From Pseudomonas protegens (GTDB lineage Bacteria; Pseudomonadota; Gammaproteobacteria; Pseudomonadales; Pseudomonadaceae): DNA of 64,000 nt. Below are positions 57,220 through 64,000 of the stretch, piece after piece; within the stretch, counting starts at the first letter, position 1; the number at the start of each line of letters is the position of its first letter. The position numbers were made by a program, and so were the translations under genes. The stretch lies in the NCBI RefSeq assembly GCF_013407925.2, contig NZ_CP060201.1:5317001-5381000 (forward strand). The letters are read 5' to 3'. The notes below the pieces were generated by a model. It was not told where the DNA came from. It made no database searches and saw nothing but the letters and a program-made list of their open reading frames with translations.

Positions 57220-57554
57220 GGGGCCTCGATATCTGCTTGGTCGATCTCGACCACGTGGCCGGGACCGGCGTCGAACAGCACGTAGAACTCGCTGGAGGGC
57301 TTCTTGAAGGTCAGGGTCGAATCGCTGCCGAGCTTGCCCGGCACCAGAATGCTTTCGTCGTAGCCGATCACGTCCAGGGTCACTCCCGGCGCGCCGCTGC
57401 CGTCGGAAAAACCGCCGGTGCAGCGGATCTGCTCGGCGTCGATGGCCTTGCACTCGCACATCGGGTTGTGGGCCAGGGCGCTGTGGCTGAAGGCGGTGCC
57501 CAGCAGCAACAGGGCAGCGGCGCCGAGGCGCCGGGGGAGTACTGCGCGGATCAT
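57216..57554 (-). CDS. fpvJ: FpvJ, periplasmic component of the pyoverdine reduction complex
   Basis: 112 aa, signal peptide (RRLGAAALLLLGTAFSHSALA), then a small domain with NPMCECKAIDAEQIRC (three Cys in 15 residues, plausible metal or disulfide site) and GAPGVTLDVIGYDES. Matches PA2405 by position. Two adjacent ATGs (57557, 57554) follow AAGGAGG; I give the second (6-nt spacing). Confidence 0.85.
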   Translation of the reverse strand: MIRAVLPRRLGAAALLLLGTAFSHSALAHNPMCECKAIDAEQIRCTGGFSDGSGAPGVTLDVIGYDESILVPGKLGSDSTLTFKKPSSEFYVLFDAGPGHVVEIDQADIEAP

Positions 57555-58099
57555 CATTTGCCTCCTTGTTTTTCGAGCCAGGCCACGGTGGCGGGGGACG
57601 CCTGGCTCAGGGGAATGGATGCCTGGTGCATGCTGCCGTCCCAGCCTTCCAGGGTGATCCACAGCTCGGCGTCGGCCTTGGTCTTTTGCGGAATCGGCAG
57701 GCTGGCCCCCATGCGGTACGGGCTGCCGAAGAAGATCACCCCGGCGGCCCGCAGGCTGCGGGGCTTGCCGATGCGCAGGTAGGTGGCCTTGACCGGTTCG
57801 ATGCAGGCATCGCAGAGGGCGGCGTTGAAGTCTTTCAGGTAGCCGGCGGCACCTTGCAGTTGCGGTGCCTGATCGCGCATTTCGGCCAGGCGCAGGCTCC
57901 AGGGACCGACCTGAATCTCGCCGATCTCTCGTTCTCCCAAGCCGCTGTCGCCGCGAAACAGCGAGGCATCGGCGAGGTACTTGGGCATGAAGCCCAGGGG
58001 AATCAGCAACAGCAGGATGTTCAGGTGGAAGCGCCACTGTTGCCAGAGTCGGCCCAGTGTCGAGGTGGAATCAGGGCTTGCCGGGGTCGCTTTGCTCAC
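57554..58099 (-). CDS. fpvH: FpvH, inner-membrane component of the pyoverdine reduction complex
   Basis: 181 aa, one N-terminal span (FHLNILLLLIPLGFMPKYL, about 24-42), periplasmic rest with a conserved CDACIEPVKATYLRIG (CxxC). Matches PA2404 by position. Overlaps fpvG by 4 bp and touches fpvJ. Confidence 0.85.
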   Translation of the reverse strand: MSKATPASPDSTSTLGRLWQQWRFHLNILLLLIPLGFMPKYLADASLFRGDSGLGEREIGEIQVGPWSLRLAEMRDQAPQLQGAAGYLKDFNAALCDACIEPVKATYLRIGKPRSLRAAGVIFFGSPYRMGASLPIPQKTKADAELWITLEGWDGSMHQASIPLSQASPATVAWLEKQGGK

Positions 58100-59307
58100 G
58101 GTTGGGCCTCCGAGGTTTCGACTCTCATGGCGGGGATGGGCTTGGCGATGGGGCGCGGGCGGCCGGCCTTTTCCTCGCGTTTGAGGGCATTGGCCGTGGC
58201 CAGGGCGGTGCGTTTGGTCCAGATCAGCAGGCCGCTGAGGACCATCATGCTCAGCACCAGGCCGAAGAAGAACCAGATCAGCTTGACCCAGATCCCGCCA
58301 AAATCACCGGTGTGCAACGGGCGCATGGATTCGGTGACGAACTCCAGGGCGTTGCGGTCCCCCAGCAGGTGCGCGGTATCCAGGGTGCCGGTGTAGGGAT
58401 TGATGTTGGCGGTCTGGTACATCAGCGGATACCAGCCGCGGCCGCCGACATACAGATGGCTGTAGGCATTGCTGGGCAAGCTGACGAAGCTGATGTCGAA
58501 CCCGGGAATTCGGGAGGTGGCGGTGCTGATGGCCTGGTCCAGGCCGATCATGGGCGGTGGGCTGCCATCGGCGGAGGTCGGTACGTGCTCGCGGGCGATG
58601 ACCGGCACTATGGGTTCGCTGGAAATGCTGATCTGGTTGTCCCCCAGGATCGCCCGGATCAGGAACCAGATGCCGGTGATGGAAATCACCGCGATGAACC
58701 AGATCGACCAGATGCCGCTCAGGCGGTGCAGGTCGCCCCAGAAGATCCGCGCGCCATGCCGGACGCGCAAGGTGGGCTTGAAAAAGCCCTTCCAGAATTT
58801 CTTGTAGACCACCAGGCCGGTGATCAGCGAAGCGAGCATCGGCAGGCCGAGCAGCGACACCAGATACCAGCCCCAGCTGTAGCCATTGGTGAAGGGCACC
58901 AGCCACCAGCCGTGCAGGGCGCGGGTGAAGGCCTTGAAATCGAAGGCTGGGCTGACCCCCTGGATCACGCCGGTATAGGGGTTGACGTAGACCGTCACGC
59001 TGCGGCCATCGGGGTAGCTGACATCGACACTCAGGGCGAAATGGCTTTCGTCCGGGGTCACGATGGTTTCGATGCGGGTGCTGGGTTCGGCCTGCTTGAT
59101 GGCCGCCACCACCTGGTCGTAGCTCAAGGGCCGGGCGTCATCGGAGGGTTTGCTGGCGCGCACGTCCGGATTGGCCAGCCACACGATCTCCTGGCTGACC
59201 ACTGCCAGGGTGCCGGTGACACAGACGATCAGCACGAAGAACCAGATGGGCAGGGCCAGCCAGCTGTGCACCAGAAACCAGATTTTTGAACGGGACTTCT
59301 TCGACAT
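58096..59307 (-). CDS. fpvG: FpvG, PepSY-type inner-membrane ferri-pyoverdine reductase
   Basis: 403 aa from ATG 59307; a GTG at 59343 would add 12 residues. PepSY_TM family: four spans (about 10-30, 140-165, 190-215, 340-370), a PepSY repeat between the first two (LSYDQVVAAIKQA) and conserved membrane His (FLVHSWLALP, ALHGWWLVPF, WGDLHRLSGIWS, PLHTGDFGG) suited to haem or electron transfer. First gene of the operon; in P. aeruginosa FpvG reduces Fe(III)-pyoverdine so iron is released. Confidence 0.9.
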   Translation of the reverse strand: MSKKSRSKIWFLVHSWLALPIWFFVLIVCVTGTLAVVSQEIVWLANPDVRASKPSDDARPLSYDQVVAAIKQAEPSTRIETIVTPDESHFALSVDVSYPDGRSVTVYVNPYTGVIQGVSPAFDFKAFTRALHGWWLVPFTNGYSWGWYLVSLLGLPMLASLITGLVVYKKFWKGFFKPTLRVRHGARIFWGDLHRLSGIWSIWFIAVISITGIWFLIRAILGDNQISISSEPIVPVIAREHVPTSADGSPPPMIGLDQAISTATSRIPGFDISFVSLPSNAYSHLYVGGRGWYPLMYQTANINPYTGTLDTAHLLGDRNALEFVTESMRPLHTGDFGGIWVKLIWFFFGLVLSMMVLSGLLIWTKRTALATANALKREEKAGRPRPIAKPIPAMRVETSEAQP

Positions 59308-59394
59308 GGAGTGGGCGTCTTGATTCGAGGAATGGAGCGGCACTGGAACCCTGGGCCGGGCCCGGCGCGAAGGTGCCGGGCATAGCCTTGGCCA

Positions 59395-59417
59395 ACGCGG
59401 CCTGCTGCATTCAATTA
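59395..59417 (-). promoter_or_regulatory. Weak PvdS-like box upstream of fpvG
   Basis: On the minus strand TAATT (59417-59413), 15-bp gap, CGT (59397-59395). Same -35-type element as pvdL but one base too close, so doubtful. Confidence 0.3.
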
Positions 59418-59419
59418 AG

Positions 59420-59438
59420 ACGAATGAGAATCGTAAAT
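59420..59438 (-). promoter_or_regulatory. Candidate Fur box upstream of fpvG
   Basis: ACGAATGAGAATCGTAAAT, resembling the Fur consensus GATAATGAGAATCATTATC at the core AATGAGAATC. About 115 bp before the fpvG ATG. Confidence 0.6.
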
Positions 59439-59523
59439 CCTGAAAGGCGATATGAAAGTAAATGTTACGAAGCAGCGAAAACCTCGTGAAAGCCGCGGTT
59501 TAAGCGGTCTGGCCAATGCCCCT

Positions 59524-59589
59524 GTAGGAGCGGGCTTGCCCGCGAACTGAACCGCGAGGGCGCCTTCGCCGGCAAGCCGGCTCCTGCAG
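59524..59589. repeat. REP doublet
   Basis: GTAGGAGCGGGCTTGCCCGCG at left and CGCCGGCAAGCCGGCTCCTGC at right, inverted, between fpvG and the VOC gene. Confidence 0.85.
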
Positions 59590-59597
59590 GGGCAGGA

Positions 59598-60065
59598 TCA
59601 GCCGGGTTGTTGCTGGAACATTTCCCGCGCCCGCCGAGCGATTTCCTCGGCGCTCAGCGTTTCCTTGCGGCTGGCCAGGAACCATACATGGCCGAACGGG
59701 TCGCGCAGGCTGCCGCTGCGGTCGCCGTAGAACTGGTCCTGCACCGCCGACACTGCGGTGGCGCCGGCGGCAATCGCCCGGGCGAAGCTGCTGTCGACAT
59801 CTTCCACATACAGATGCAGCCCGACCGAGGTCTTGTGGGTGTCGGGGCTGTCCATCGGGGTTTGTTCGCAGGGGCTGCCGAGCATGATGGCCGAGCCGCC
59901 GATGCGCAGTTCGGCGTGGCCGACGCGGCCGTCGGGCATCTCCAGGCGCATGCTTTCCACCGCGCCGAAGGCCTGCTTGTAGAACTCGATGGCCTCGGCG
60001 GCGTGCTTGATGCCCAGGTAGGGAGTGACGCCGTTGAAGCCTTCGGGAATCGGGTTGACGCTCAT
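59598..60065 (-). CDS. VOC-family (glyoxalase/PhnB-like) protein
   Basis: 155 aa, one two-module vicinal-oxygen-chelate domain: GVTPYLGIKHAAEAIEFYKQAFGA, HAELRIGGSAIMLG, and GDRSGSLRDPFGHVWFLA split across the fold. PhnB/YdfO-like; the Glu/His metal-site residues are partly recognisable, function unknown. ATG 60065 with AAGGAGA upstream. Confidence 0.8.
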   Translation of the reverse strand: MSVNPIPEGFNGVTPYLGIKHAAEAIEFYKQAFGAVESMRLEMPDGRVGHAELRIGGSAIMLGSPCEQTPMDSPDTHKTSVGLHLYVEDVDSSFARAIAAGATAVSAVQDQFYGDRSGSLRDPFGHVWFLASRKETLSAEEIARRAREMFQQQPG

Positions 60066-60348
60066 CTGGGGTTCTCCTTGATGTTGTTTTGGGCAAACCG
60101 CTCCGTCGCAGGACCGGGCAGGTTTCACTCTATACCCGGGCACCCTCGGCACCGGCGTGGGCCGACGAGGTGTCGGCCAGGCAACAGCGACGCACTGTTG
60201 GCCCAACAACAGCTCTCCAGCAATTTGTCCGCTGGCCCTTTGGGCAATCTCCCGCAGCGGCCGCTAAACCCTTGAAATCAAAGGCCTGATCTTTCGGCAC
60301 AGAAGCTGCAATGGCTGCCTGTAACCTTTATCCGCCCGAGAGCGCTGT

Positions 60349-61572
60349 ATGTCTTCTTTGCCTGAATCCGCCTTTTATCCCCTGCACACCCCCGCCGCCC
60401 AGGTGATCCGCGATGGCGCCGAGGCCCTGGCCGTGGCCCGGCACGTGGCGGCGGTCCTGGGGGAGCAGGACGCCGAACGCGACCGCAGCCGCCAGGTGCC
60501 GGTGGAACTGCTGGACCTGTATTCCAACAGTGGCTTGTGGGGCATCAGCGTGCCGCGGGAGTACGGCGGCGCCCAGGTGTCCTACGCGGTACTGGCCGAG
60601 GTGATCGCGATCATTTCCGCCGCCGATCCGTCCCTGGGGCAGATCCCGCAGAACCACTACTGCCTGCTGGAAGACATCCGCCTGCAGGGCACCCCGGAGC
60701 AGCAGGCGCACTTTTTCGCCCTGGCCCTGCAAGGCCAGCGCTTTGCCAATGCGCTGTCGGAAACCGGCGGCAAGAACGTGCAGGACATCCAGGCCACGGT
60801 ACGGCGCAGTGGTGACGCTTATGTGATCAATGGCCGCAAGGGCTATTGCACCGGCTCGCTGTATGCCCATTGGCTGGCGGTGCTGGCCCTGGATGAACAG
60901 GGCCGTGGCCAACTGGCCTTCGTGCCCCGGGACAGCGAGGGACTGGTGGTGCTCGACGACTGGGACAGCATCGGCCAGCGCACCACCTCCAGCGGCACGG
61001 TGCTGGCGCAGGACCTCAAGGTGCCGGCCTTCAATCTGTTCCCCACTTACCGCTCCTACGAAAGCCCGACCCTGGCCGGGCCTTTCGCCCAGCTGACCAC
61101 GGCCGCCATCGACGCCGGGATTGCCCGGGCGGCGCTGCGCGACACCGTCGCCTTCGTCACCGAGCACGCCCGGCCATGGATCGATGCCGGCGTGGACAAG
61201 GCCGGCGACGATCCGCTGACCATTATTCAGGTGGGCGCCTTGGACATTCGTCTGCACGCCGCCGAAGCCTTGCTGGAGCGCGCCGGCCTGGCCCTGGATG
61301 CGGCGCGTCCGGCCCCCGATGCGGACAATGTCGCCCTGGCTTCCGTGGCGGTGGCCCGGGCCAAGGTGCTGACCACCGAGATCGCCATCGAGGCCAGCAA
61401 CAAGCTGTTCGAACTGGGTGGCACCCGCTCGACCCTCAAGCGCCACAACTTCGACCGCCACTGGCGCAATGCCCGGGTCCACACCCTGCACGACCCGGTG
61501 CGCTGGAAGTACCACCTGGTGGGCAACTGGCTGCTCAACGGCATCAAGCCACCGCGTCACGACTGGTCCTGA
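60349..61572 (+). CDS. sfnB: SfnB-family acyl-CoA dehydrogenase-like sulfur acquisition oxidoreductase
   Basis: 407 aa, FMN/acyl-CoA-dehydrogenase fold of the SfnB/DszC-like branch used for sulfone or sulfonate desulfurisation under sulfate limitation. Seen: GLWGISVPREYGG, QIPQNHYCLLE, SETGGKNVQD, INGRKGYCTGS, and RHNFDRHWRNARVHTLHDP near the C-terminus. It lies 4 bp before a MetI-like permease gene, so one operon for uptake and use of organosulfur compounds. Exact substrate not deducible. Confidence 0.85.
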   Translation: MSSLPESAFYPLHTPAAQVIRDGAEALAVARHVAAVLGEQDAERDRSRQVPVELLDLYSNSGLWGISVPREYGGAQVSYAVLAEVIAIISAADPSLGQIPQNHYCLLEDIRLQGTPEQQAHFFALALQGQRFANALSETGGKNVQDIQATVRRSGDAYVINGRKGYCTGSLYAHWLAVLALDEQGRGQLAFVPRDSEGLVVLDDWDSIGQRTTSSGTVLAQDLKVPAFNLFPTYRSYESPTLAGPFAQLTTAAIDAGIARAALRDTVAFVTEHARPWIDAGVDKAGDDPLTIIQVGALDIRLHAAEALLERAGLALDAARPAPDADNVALASVAVARAKVLTTEIAIEASNKLFELGGTRSTLKRHNFDRHWRNARVHTLHDPVRWKYHLVGNWLLNGIKPPRHDWS

Positions 61573-61576
61573 CGCC

Positions 61577-62242
61577 ATGGCCGAATGGTTCAAGCACATC
61601 TACTGGGCCGACATCGCCCAGGCCTGTCTCGACACCCTGAGCATGCTCGGCGCGGCCCTGGGGTTCACCGTGCTGCTGGGGCTGCCCCTGGGGGTGCTGC
61701 TGTTTCTCACCGGCAAGCGCCAGCTGCACGAAACCCTGGGCCTGTATCGGCTGCTGTCGGTGATCGTCAACGTGCTGCGCTCCTTGCCCTTCATCATCCT
61801 GCTGATCGTGCTGATTCCCCTGACCACCCTGCTGGTGGGCACCTCCCTCGGCGTGCCGGGGACCATCCCGCCGCTGGTGGTGGGCTGTACGCCGTTCTTT
61901 GCCCGGCTGGTGGAAACCGCCCTGCGGGAGGTGGATCGGGGGGTGGTGGAGGCGACCCAGGCTATGGGCGGCAGCACCTGGCAGATCATCCGCCACACCT
62001 TGCTGCCCGAAGCCCGGGGCGGCCTGCTGGCGGCGGTCACGGTGACCGCCATCGTGCTGGTGGACTACACCGCCATGGCCGGGGTGATCGGTGGCGGCGG
62101 CCTCGGCGACCTGGCGATCCGTTACGGCTACCAGCGCTTCCAGACCGACGTGATGCTGGTCACCGTGATCCTGCTGCTGGTGCTGGTGCAGGCCCTGCAG
62201 ATGACCGGCGACCGCCTGGTGGCGCACTACAGCCGACGTTGA
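61577..62242 (+). CDS. MetI-like ABC transporter permease
   Basis: 221 aa, about five to six spans; the EAA loop region is LREVDRGVVEATQAMGGSTW, followed by IRHTLLPEARGG. Closest to D-methionine MetI. Translationally close to sfnB and upstream of a MetQ-like binding protein. No ATPase gene is in the cluster. Confidence 0.88.
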   Translation: MAEWFKHIYWADIAQACLDTLSMLGAALGFTVLLGLPLGVLLFLTGKRQLHETLGLYRLLSVIVNVLRSLPFIILLIVLIPLTTLLVGTSLGVPGTIPPLVVGCTPFFARLVETALREVDRGVVEATQAMGGSTWQIIRHTLLPEARGGLLAAVTVTAIVLVDYTAMAGVIGGGGLGDLAIRYGYQRFQTDVMLVTVILLLVLVQALQMTGDRLVAHYSRR

Positions 62243-62326
62243 ATCAAACCCGTGAATAACACCCAAAACACACGGCCCACGTGCGCCTCACGACGGCTGT
62301 CAGTCATCTGCCTTAGGAGCAACCCC

Positions 62327-63097
62327 ATGAAAAAGACCCTGGCCATTTTGGCCGCTGTACTGTCCTTGAGCGTGCATGCCAACGAGAAACTGCGGGTGGG
62401 CGCCACCCCGGTGCCCCACGCCGAGATCCTCGAATTCGTCAAACCCGAGTTGGCCAAGGAGGGGGTGGACCTGGACATCAAGGTCTTCACCGACTTTATC
62501 CAGCCCAACCAGCAACTGGCGCTGAAGAACCTCGATGCCAACTACTACCAGTACCGGCCGTTCCTCGACGACTTCAACAAGACCCGGCACACCGACCTGG
62601 TGCCGGTGGTGGGGGTGCACATCGAGCCCTTCGGCGCCTATTCCACCCGGATCAAGAACCTTGCCGAACTCAAGGATGGCGCCACGGTGTCGATTCCCAA
62701 CGACCCGGTGAACACCGGCCGCGCCCTGGTGCTGCTGCACGAAGCCGGGTTGATCAAGCTCAAGGACCCGAGCAACACCCTGGCCACCCAGCGCGACATC
62801 CTCGACAACCCCAAGCACCTGAAGATCCGTGAACTGGAAGGCGCCTTGCTGGCCCGTTCGGTGAGCCAGGTGGACCTGGCGTTCGTGTTCGCCAACTACG
62901 CTCTGGAAGCCGGGATCGACACCAACAGCGCCTTGATCGTGGAAAAGGGCAAGGACCTGTACATCGAATTCCTGGTGGCCCGCCCGGACAACCTCAACGA
63001 CCCGCGGATCCAGAAACTGGCCAAGGCCCTGAACTCCGACGCCGTGCGCCAATTCATCCTGACCCGCTACAAAGGCCAGATCGCCCCCGGCTTCTGA
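62327..63097 (+). CDS. MetQ/NlpA-type substrate-binding protein
   Basis: 256 aa. Signal peptide MKKTLAILAAVLSLSVHA; no lipobox Cys, unlike most MetQ lipoproteins, so it should be a free periplasmic protein. Conserved GATPVPHAEIL, YYQYRPFLDDFNKTR and IPNDPVNTGRALVLLHEAG. Probably binds methionine or a related sulfur compound. GGAG before the ATG. Confidence 0.88.
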   Translation: MKKTLAILAAVLSLSVHANEKLRVGATPVPHAEILEFVKPELAKEGVDLDIKVFTDFIQPNQQLALKNLDANYYQYRPFLDDFNKTRHTDLVPVVGVHIEPFGAYSTRIKNLAELKDGATVSIPNDPVNTGRALVLLHEAGLIKLKDPSNTLATQRDILDNPKHLKIRELEGALLARSVSQVDLAFVFANYALEAGIDTNSALIVEKGKDLYIEFLVARPDNLNDPRIQKLAKALNSDAVRQFILTRYKGQIAPGF

Positions 63098-63117
63098 GCA
63101 TCGCCCCATCCCCGGCC

Positions 63118-63181
63118 GTAGGAGCTGGCTTGCCAGCGAAGGGGCCCGCGAGATCGCTTTCGCCGGCAAGCCGGCTCCTAC
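63118..63181. repeat. REP doublet, copy 1
   Basis: 64 bp beginning GTAGGAGCTGGCTTGCC and ending with its inverse GGCAAGCCGGCTCCTAC. Between the MetQ-like gene and soxR. Confidence 0.88.
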
Positions 63182-63196
63182 GGGGGATACGGATAG

Positions 63197-63260
63197 GTAG
63201 GAGCTGGCTTGCCAGCGAAGGGGCCCGTGAGATCGCATTCGCCGGCAAGCCGGCTCCTGC
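63197..63260. repeat. REP doublet, copy 2
   Basis: Direct tandem copy of the 63118 element, also 64 bp, differing at only three positions by my count; 15 bp separate them. Confidence 0.88.
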
Positions 63261-63272
63261 GAGGCAAGCCGG

Positions 63273-63734
63273 TTACGGGGCGTCGGGCGTCAGCAGGCGG
63301 GCGCCCGGGCCGGCTTCTCCCAGAACGTCTCCCTGGTTGCGCAGCGGGCAACCTTCCATGGACAGGCAGCCGCAACCGATGCACTGGTTCAGCCGTTCGC
63401 GCAGCAGGCTCAGTTGGCGGATGCGTTCGTCCAGTTCGCGGCTCCATTGCTCCGACAGGCGCTGCCAGTCGGCGGCGCTGGGGGCGCGGTCGGCGGGCAG
63501 GCTGGCCAGGGCCTGGCCGATCTCCGCCAGGGGAATGCCCAGGCGCTGGGCCACCTTGATCAAGGACACGCGACGCAGCACCGAGCGCGGATAGCGCCGC
63601 TGGTTGCCGGCGTTGCGGTTGCTCTTGATCAGGCCTTTGCTTTCGTAGAAGTGCAGTGCGGTCACGGCCACGCCGCTGCGGGCCGAGAGCTGGCCCACGG
63701 TCAGTTCTTTGTGCAGGGCATCGGGTTCGATCAT
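63273..63734 (-). CDS. soxR: Redox-sensing transcriptional activator SoxR
   Basis: 153-aa MerR-family regulator. N-terminal winged helix ([21 protein letters not shown]), dimerisation helix, and a [2Fe-2S] site Cys118-IG-Cys121-G-Cys123-LSMEG-Cys129, matching E. coli SoxR spacing exactly. Responds to redox-active compounds such as phenazines or paraquat. Divergent from a monooxygenase gene, with a SoxR-type promoter between them. No clear SD before the ATG. Confidence 0.95.
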   Translation of the reverse strand: MIEPDALHKELTVGQLSARSGVAVTALHFYESKGLIKSNRNAGNQRRYPRSVLRRVSLIKVAQRLGIPLAEIGQALASLPADRAPSAADWQRLSEQWSRELDERIRQLSLLRERLNQCIGCGCLSMEGCPLRNQGDVLGEAGPGARLLTPDAP

Positions 63735-63761
63735 TGGCGGGTACCGGGAGGAAAAATGAGC

Positions 63762-63792
63762 TTGACCTTGACTTAACTAGAGGTTTTACCCT
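63762..63792 (+). promoter_or_regulatory. SoxR-type promoter (19-bp spacer) with SoxR box
   Basis: TTGACC (63762-63767) - 19 bp - TACCCT (63787-63792). The 19-bp spacer is typical of MerR/SoxR targets. The 20-bp near-palindrome ACCTTGACTTAACTAGAGGT (63765-63784) lies in it, 7 of 10 bases paired. Should drive the monooxygenase gene on the plus strand. Confidence 0.75.
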
Positions 63793-63842
63793 GCGGCGCA
63801 TTCCATCGCAAGATGCTGTCTGACCGCCGTAGGGAGTCGTTC

Positions 63843-64000
63843 ATGAGCGCTTTTGAGAGAAACCGCAGCTTCACCCAGTTGATCGAGTTCGAGATCGAAC
63901 CGCACCAGCAGCAGGCCCTGGTGTCGGCCCTGTCCGCGCAGACCGAGCGCCTGGCCCAGGGCTATGGCGGCTTTCTCAGCGCCAGCGTGCAGGTCAGCGA
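63843..64000 (+). CDS. Antibiotic-biosynthesis-monooxygenase (ABM) domain protein, partial
   Basis: Only the first 52 or so codons are in the window; the gene runs off the right edge. The start MSAFERNRSFTQLIEFEIE, then QALVSALSAQTERLAQGYGGFLSASVQVSE is the ferredoxin-like ABM layout. Divergent from soxR behind a SoxR-type promoter, so probably a SoxR target, as is a similar monooxygenase gene in P. aeruginosa. Confidence 0.75.
   Translation, partial: MSAFERNRSFTQLIEFEIEPHQQQALVSALSAQTERLAQGYGGFLSASVQVS

Noticed and set aside
59395..59417. A firm PvdS box for fpvG.
   Set aside because: The gap is 15 bp rather than 16-17, so I list it only as weak.

Overview
The window is high-GC DNA from a fluorescent pseudomonad, most likely the P. 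fluorescens/P. protegens group. This is inferred from a pyoverdine locus (PvdL, PvdS, PvdH, MbtH and the Fpv iron-release operon), a complete atuABCDEF terpene-catabolism operon with its atuR regulator, and many Pseudomonas-type REP elements. I saw no tRNA, rRNA, CRISPR array or insertion sequence.

Layout. 1-12.4 kb is mostly housekeeping: a pseudouridine synthase, a small lipoprotein, moaB-moeA, a bifunctional mannose-1-P guanylyltransferase/isomerase, a YegS-type lipid kinase, a NarL-type two-component pair, a degenerate Hpt-like protein next to cheV (with a FliA-type promoter), a MOSC protein, ppnP and an exonuclease. 12.4-21.6 kb holds the atu operon on the minus strand (atuA to atuF, with 1-4 bp overlaps or short gaps) and divergent atuR. 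Two 16-bp operators lie between atuA and atuR; atuG and atuH are not present here. 21.7-36.8 kb holds a periplasmic binding protein, a small Cys-rich hypothetical, pvdS (Fur box inside its promoter) and the 13-kb pvdL gene (PvdS-type promoter).

36.8-44.5 kb is the accessory part. It contains a REP inverted pair, two tandem paralogues with a ParB/Srx-like DGHYR core, and a DUF3077-type gene preceded by a dense set of mutually exclusive RNA pairings that reach its ribosome binding site. An alpha/beta hydrolase and a large Upf1-like SF1 helicase of lower GC follow. Two directly repeated 91-bp REP-derived elements bracket the DUF3077/hydrolase block.

44.5-50.1 kb carries a periplasmic disulfide operon (dsbD-like, TlpA/DsbE-like, dsbG) divergent from a two-component pair that matches the copper-responsive DsbRS system. 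50.2-59.5 kb returns to pyoverdine: pvdH and an mbtH-like gene behind an iron-starvation box, a methyltransferase, and the fpvGHJK-CDEF operon for iron release from ferri-pyoverdine and iron uptake. 59.6-64 kb holds a VOC protein, an sfnB-metI-metQ-like sulfur operon without a metN, two nearly identical REP doublets, soxR, and the start of a divergent monooxygenase gene behind a SoxR-type 19-bp-spacer promoter.

The pyoverdine genes form one circuit. Fur represses pvdS; PvdS activates pvdL and pvdH through iron-starvation boxes; PvdH makes the diaminobutyrate that PvdL uses; MbtH-like protein assists NRPS adenylation domains; and the Fpv proteins recover iron from the imported siderophore. The item I consider most likely to be undescribed is the structured leader at 39484-39717.
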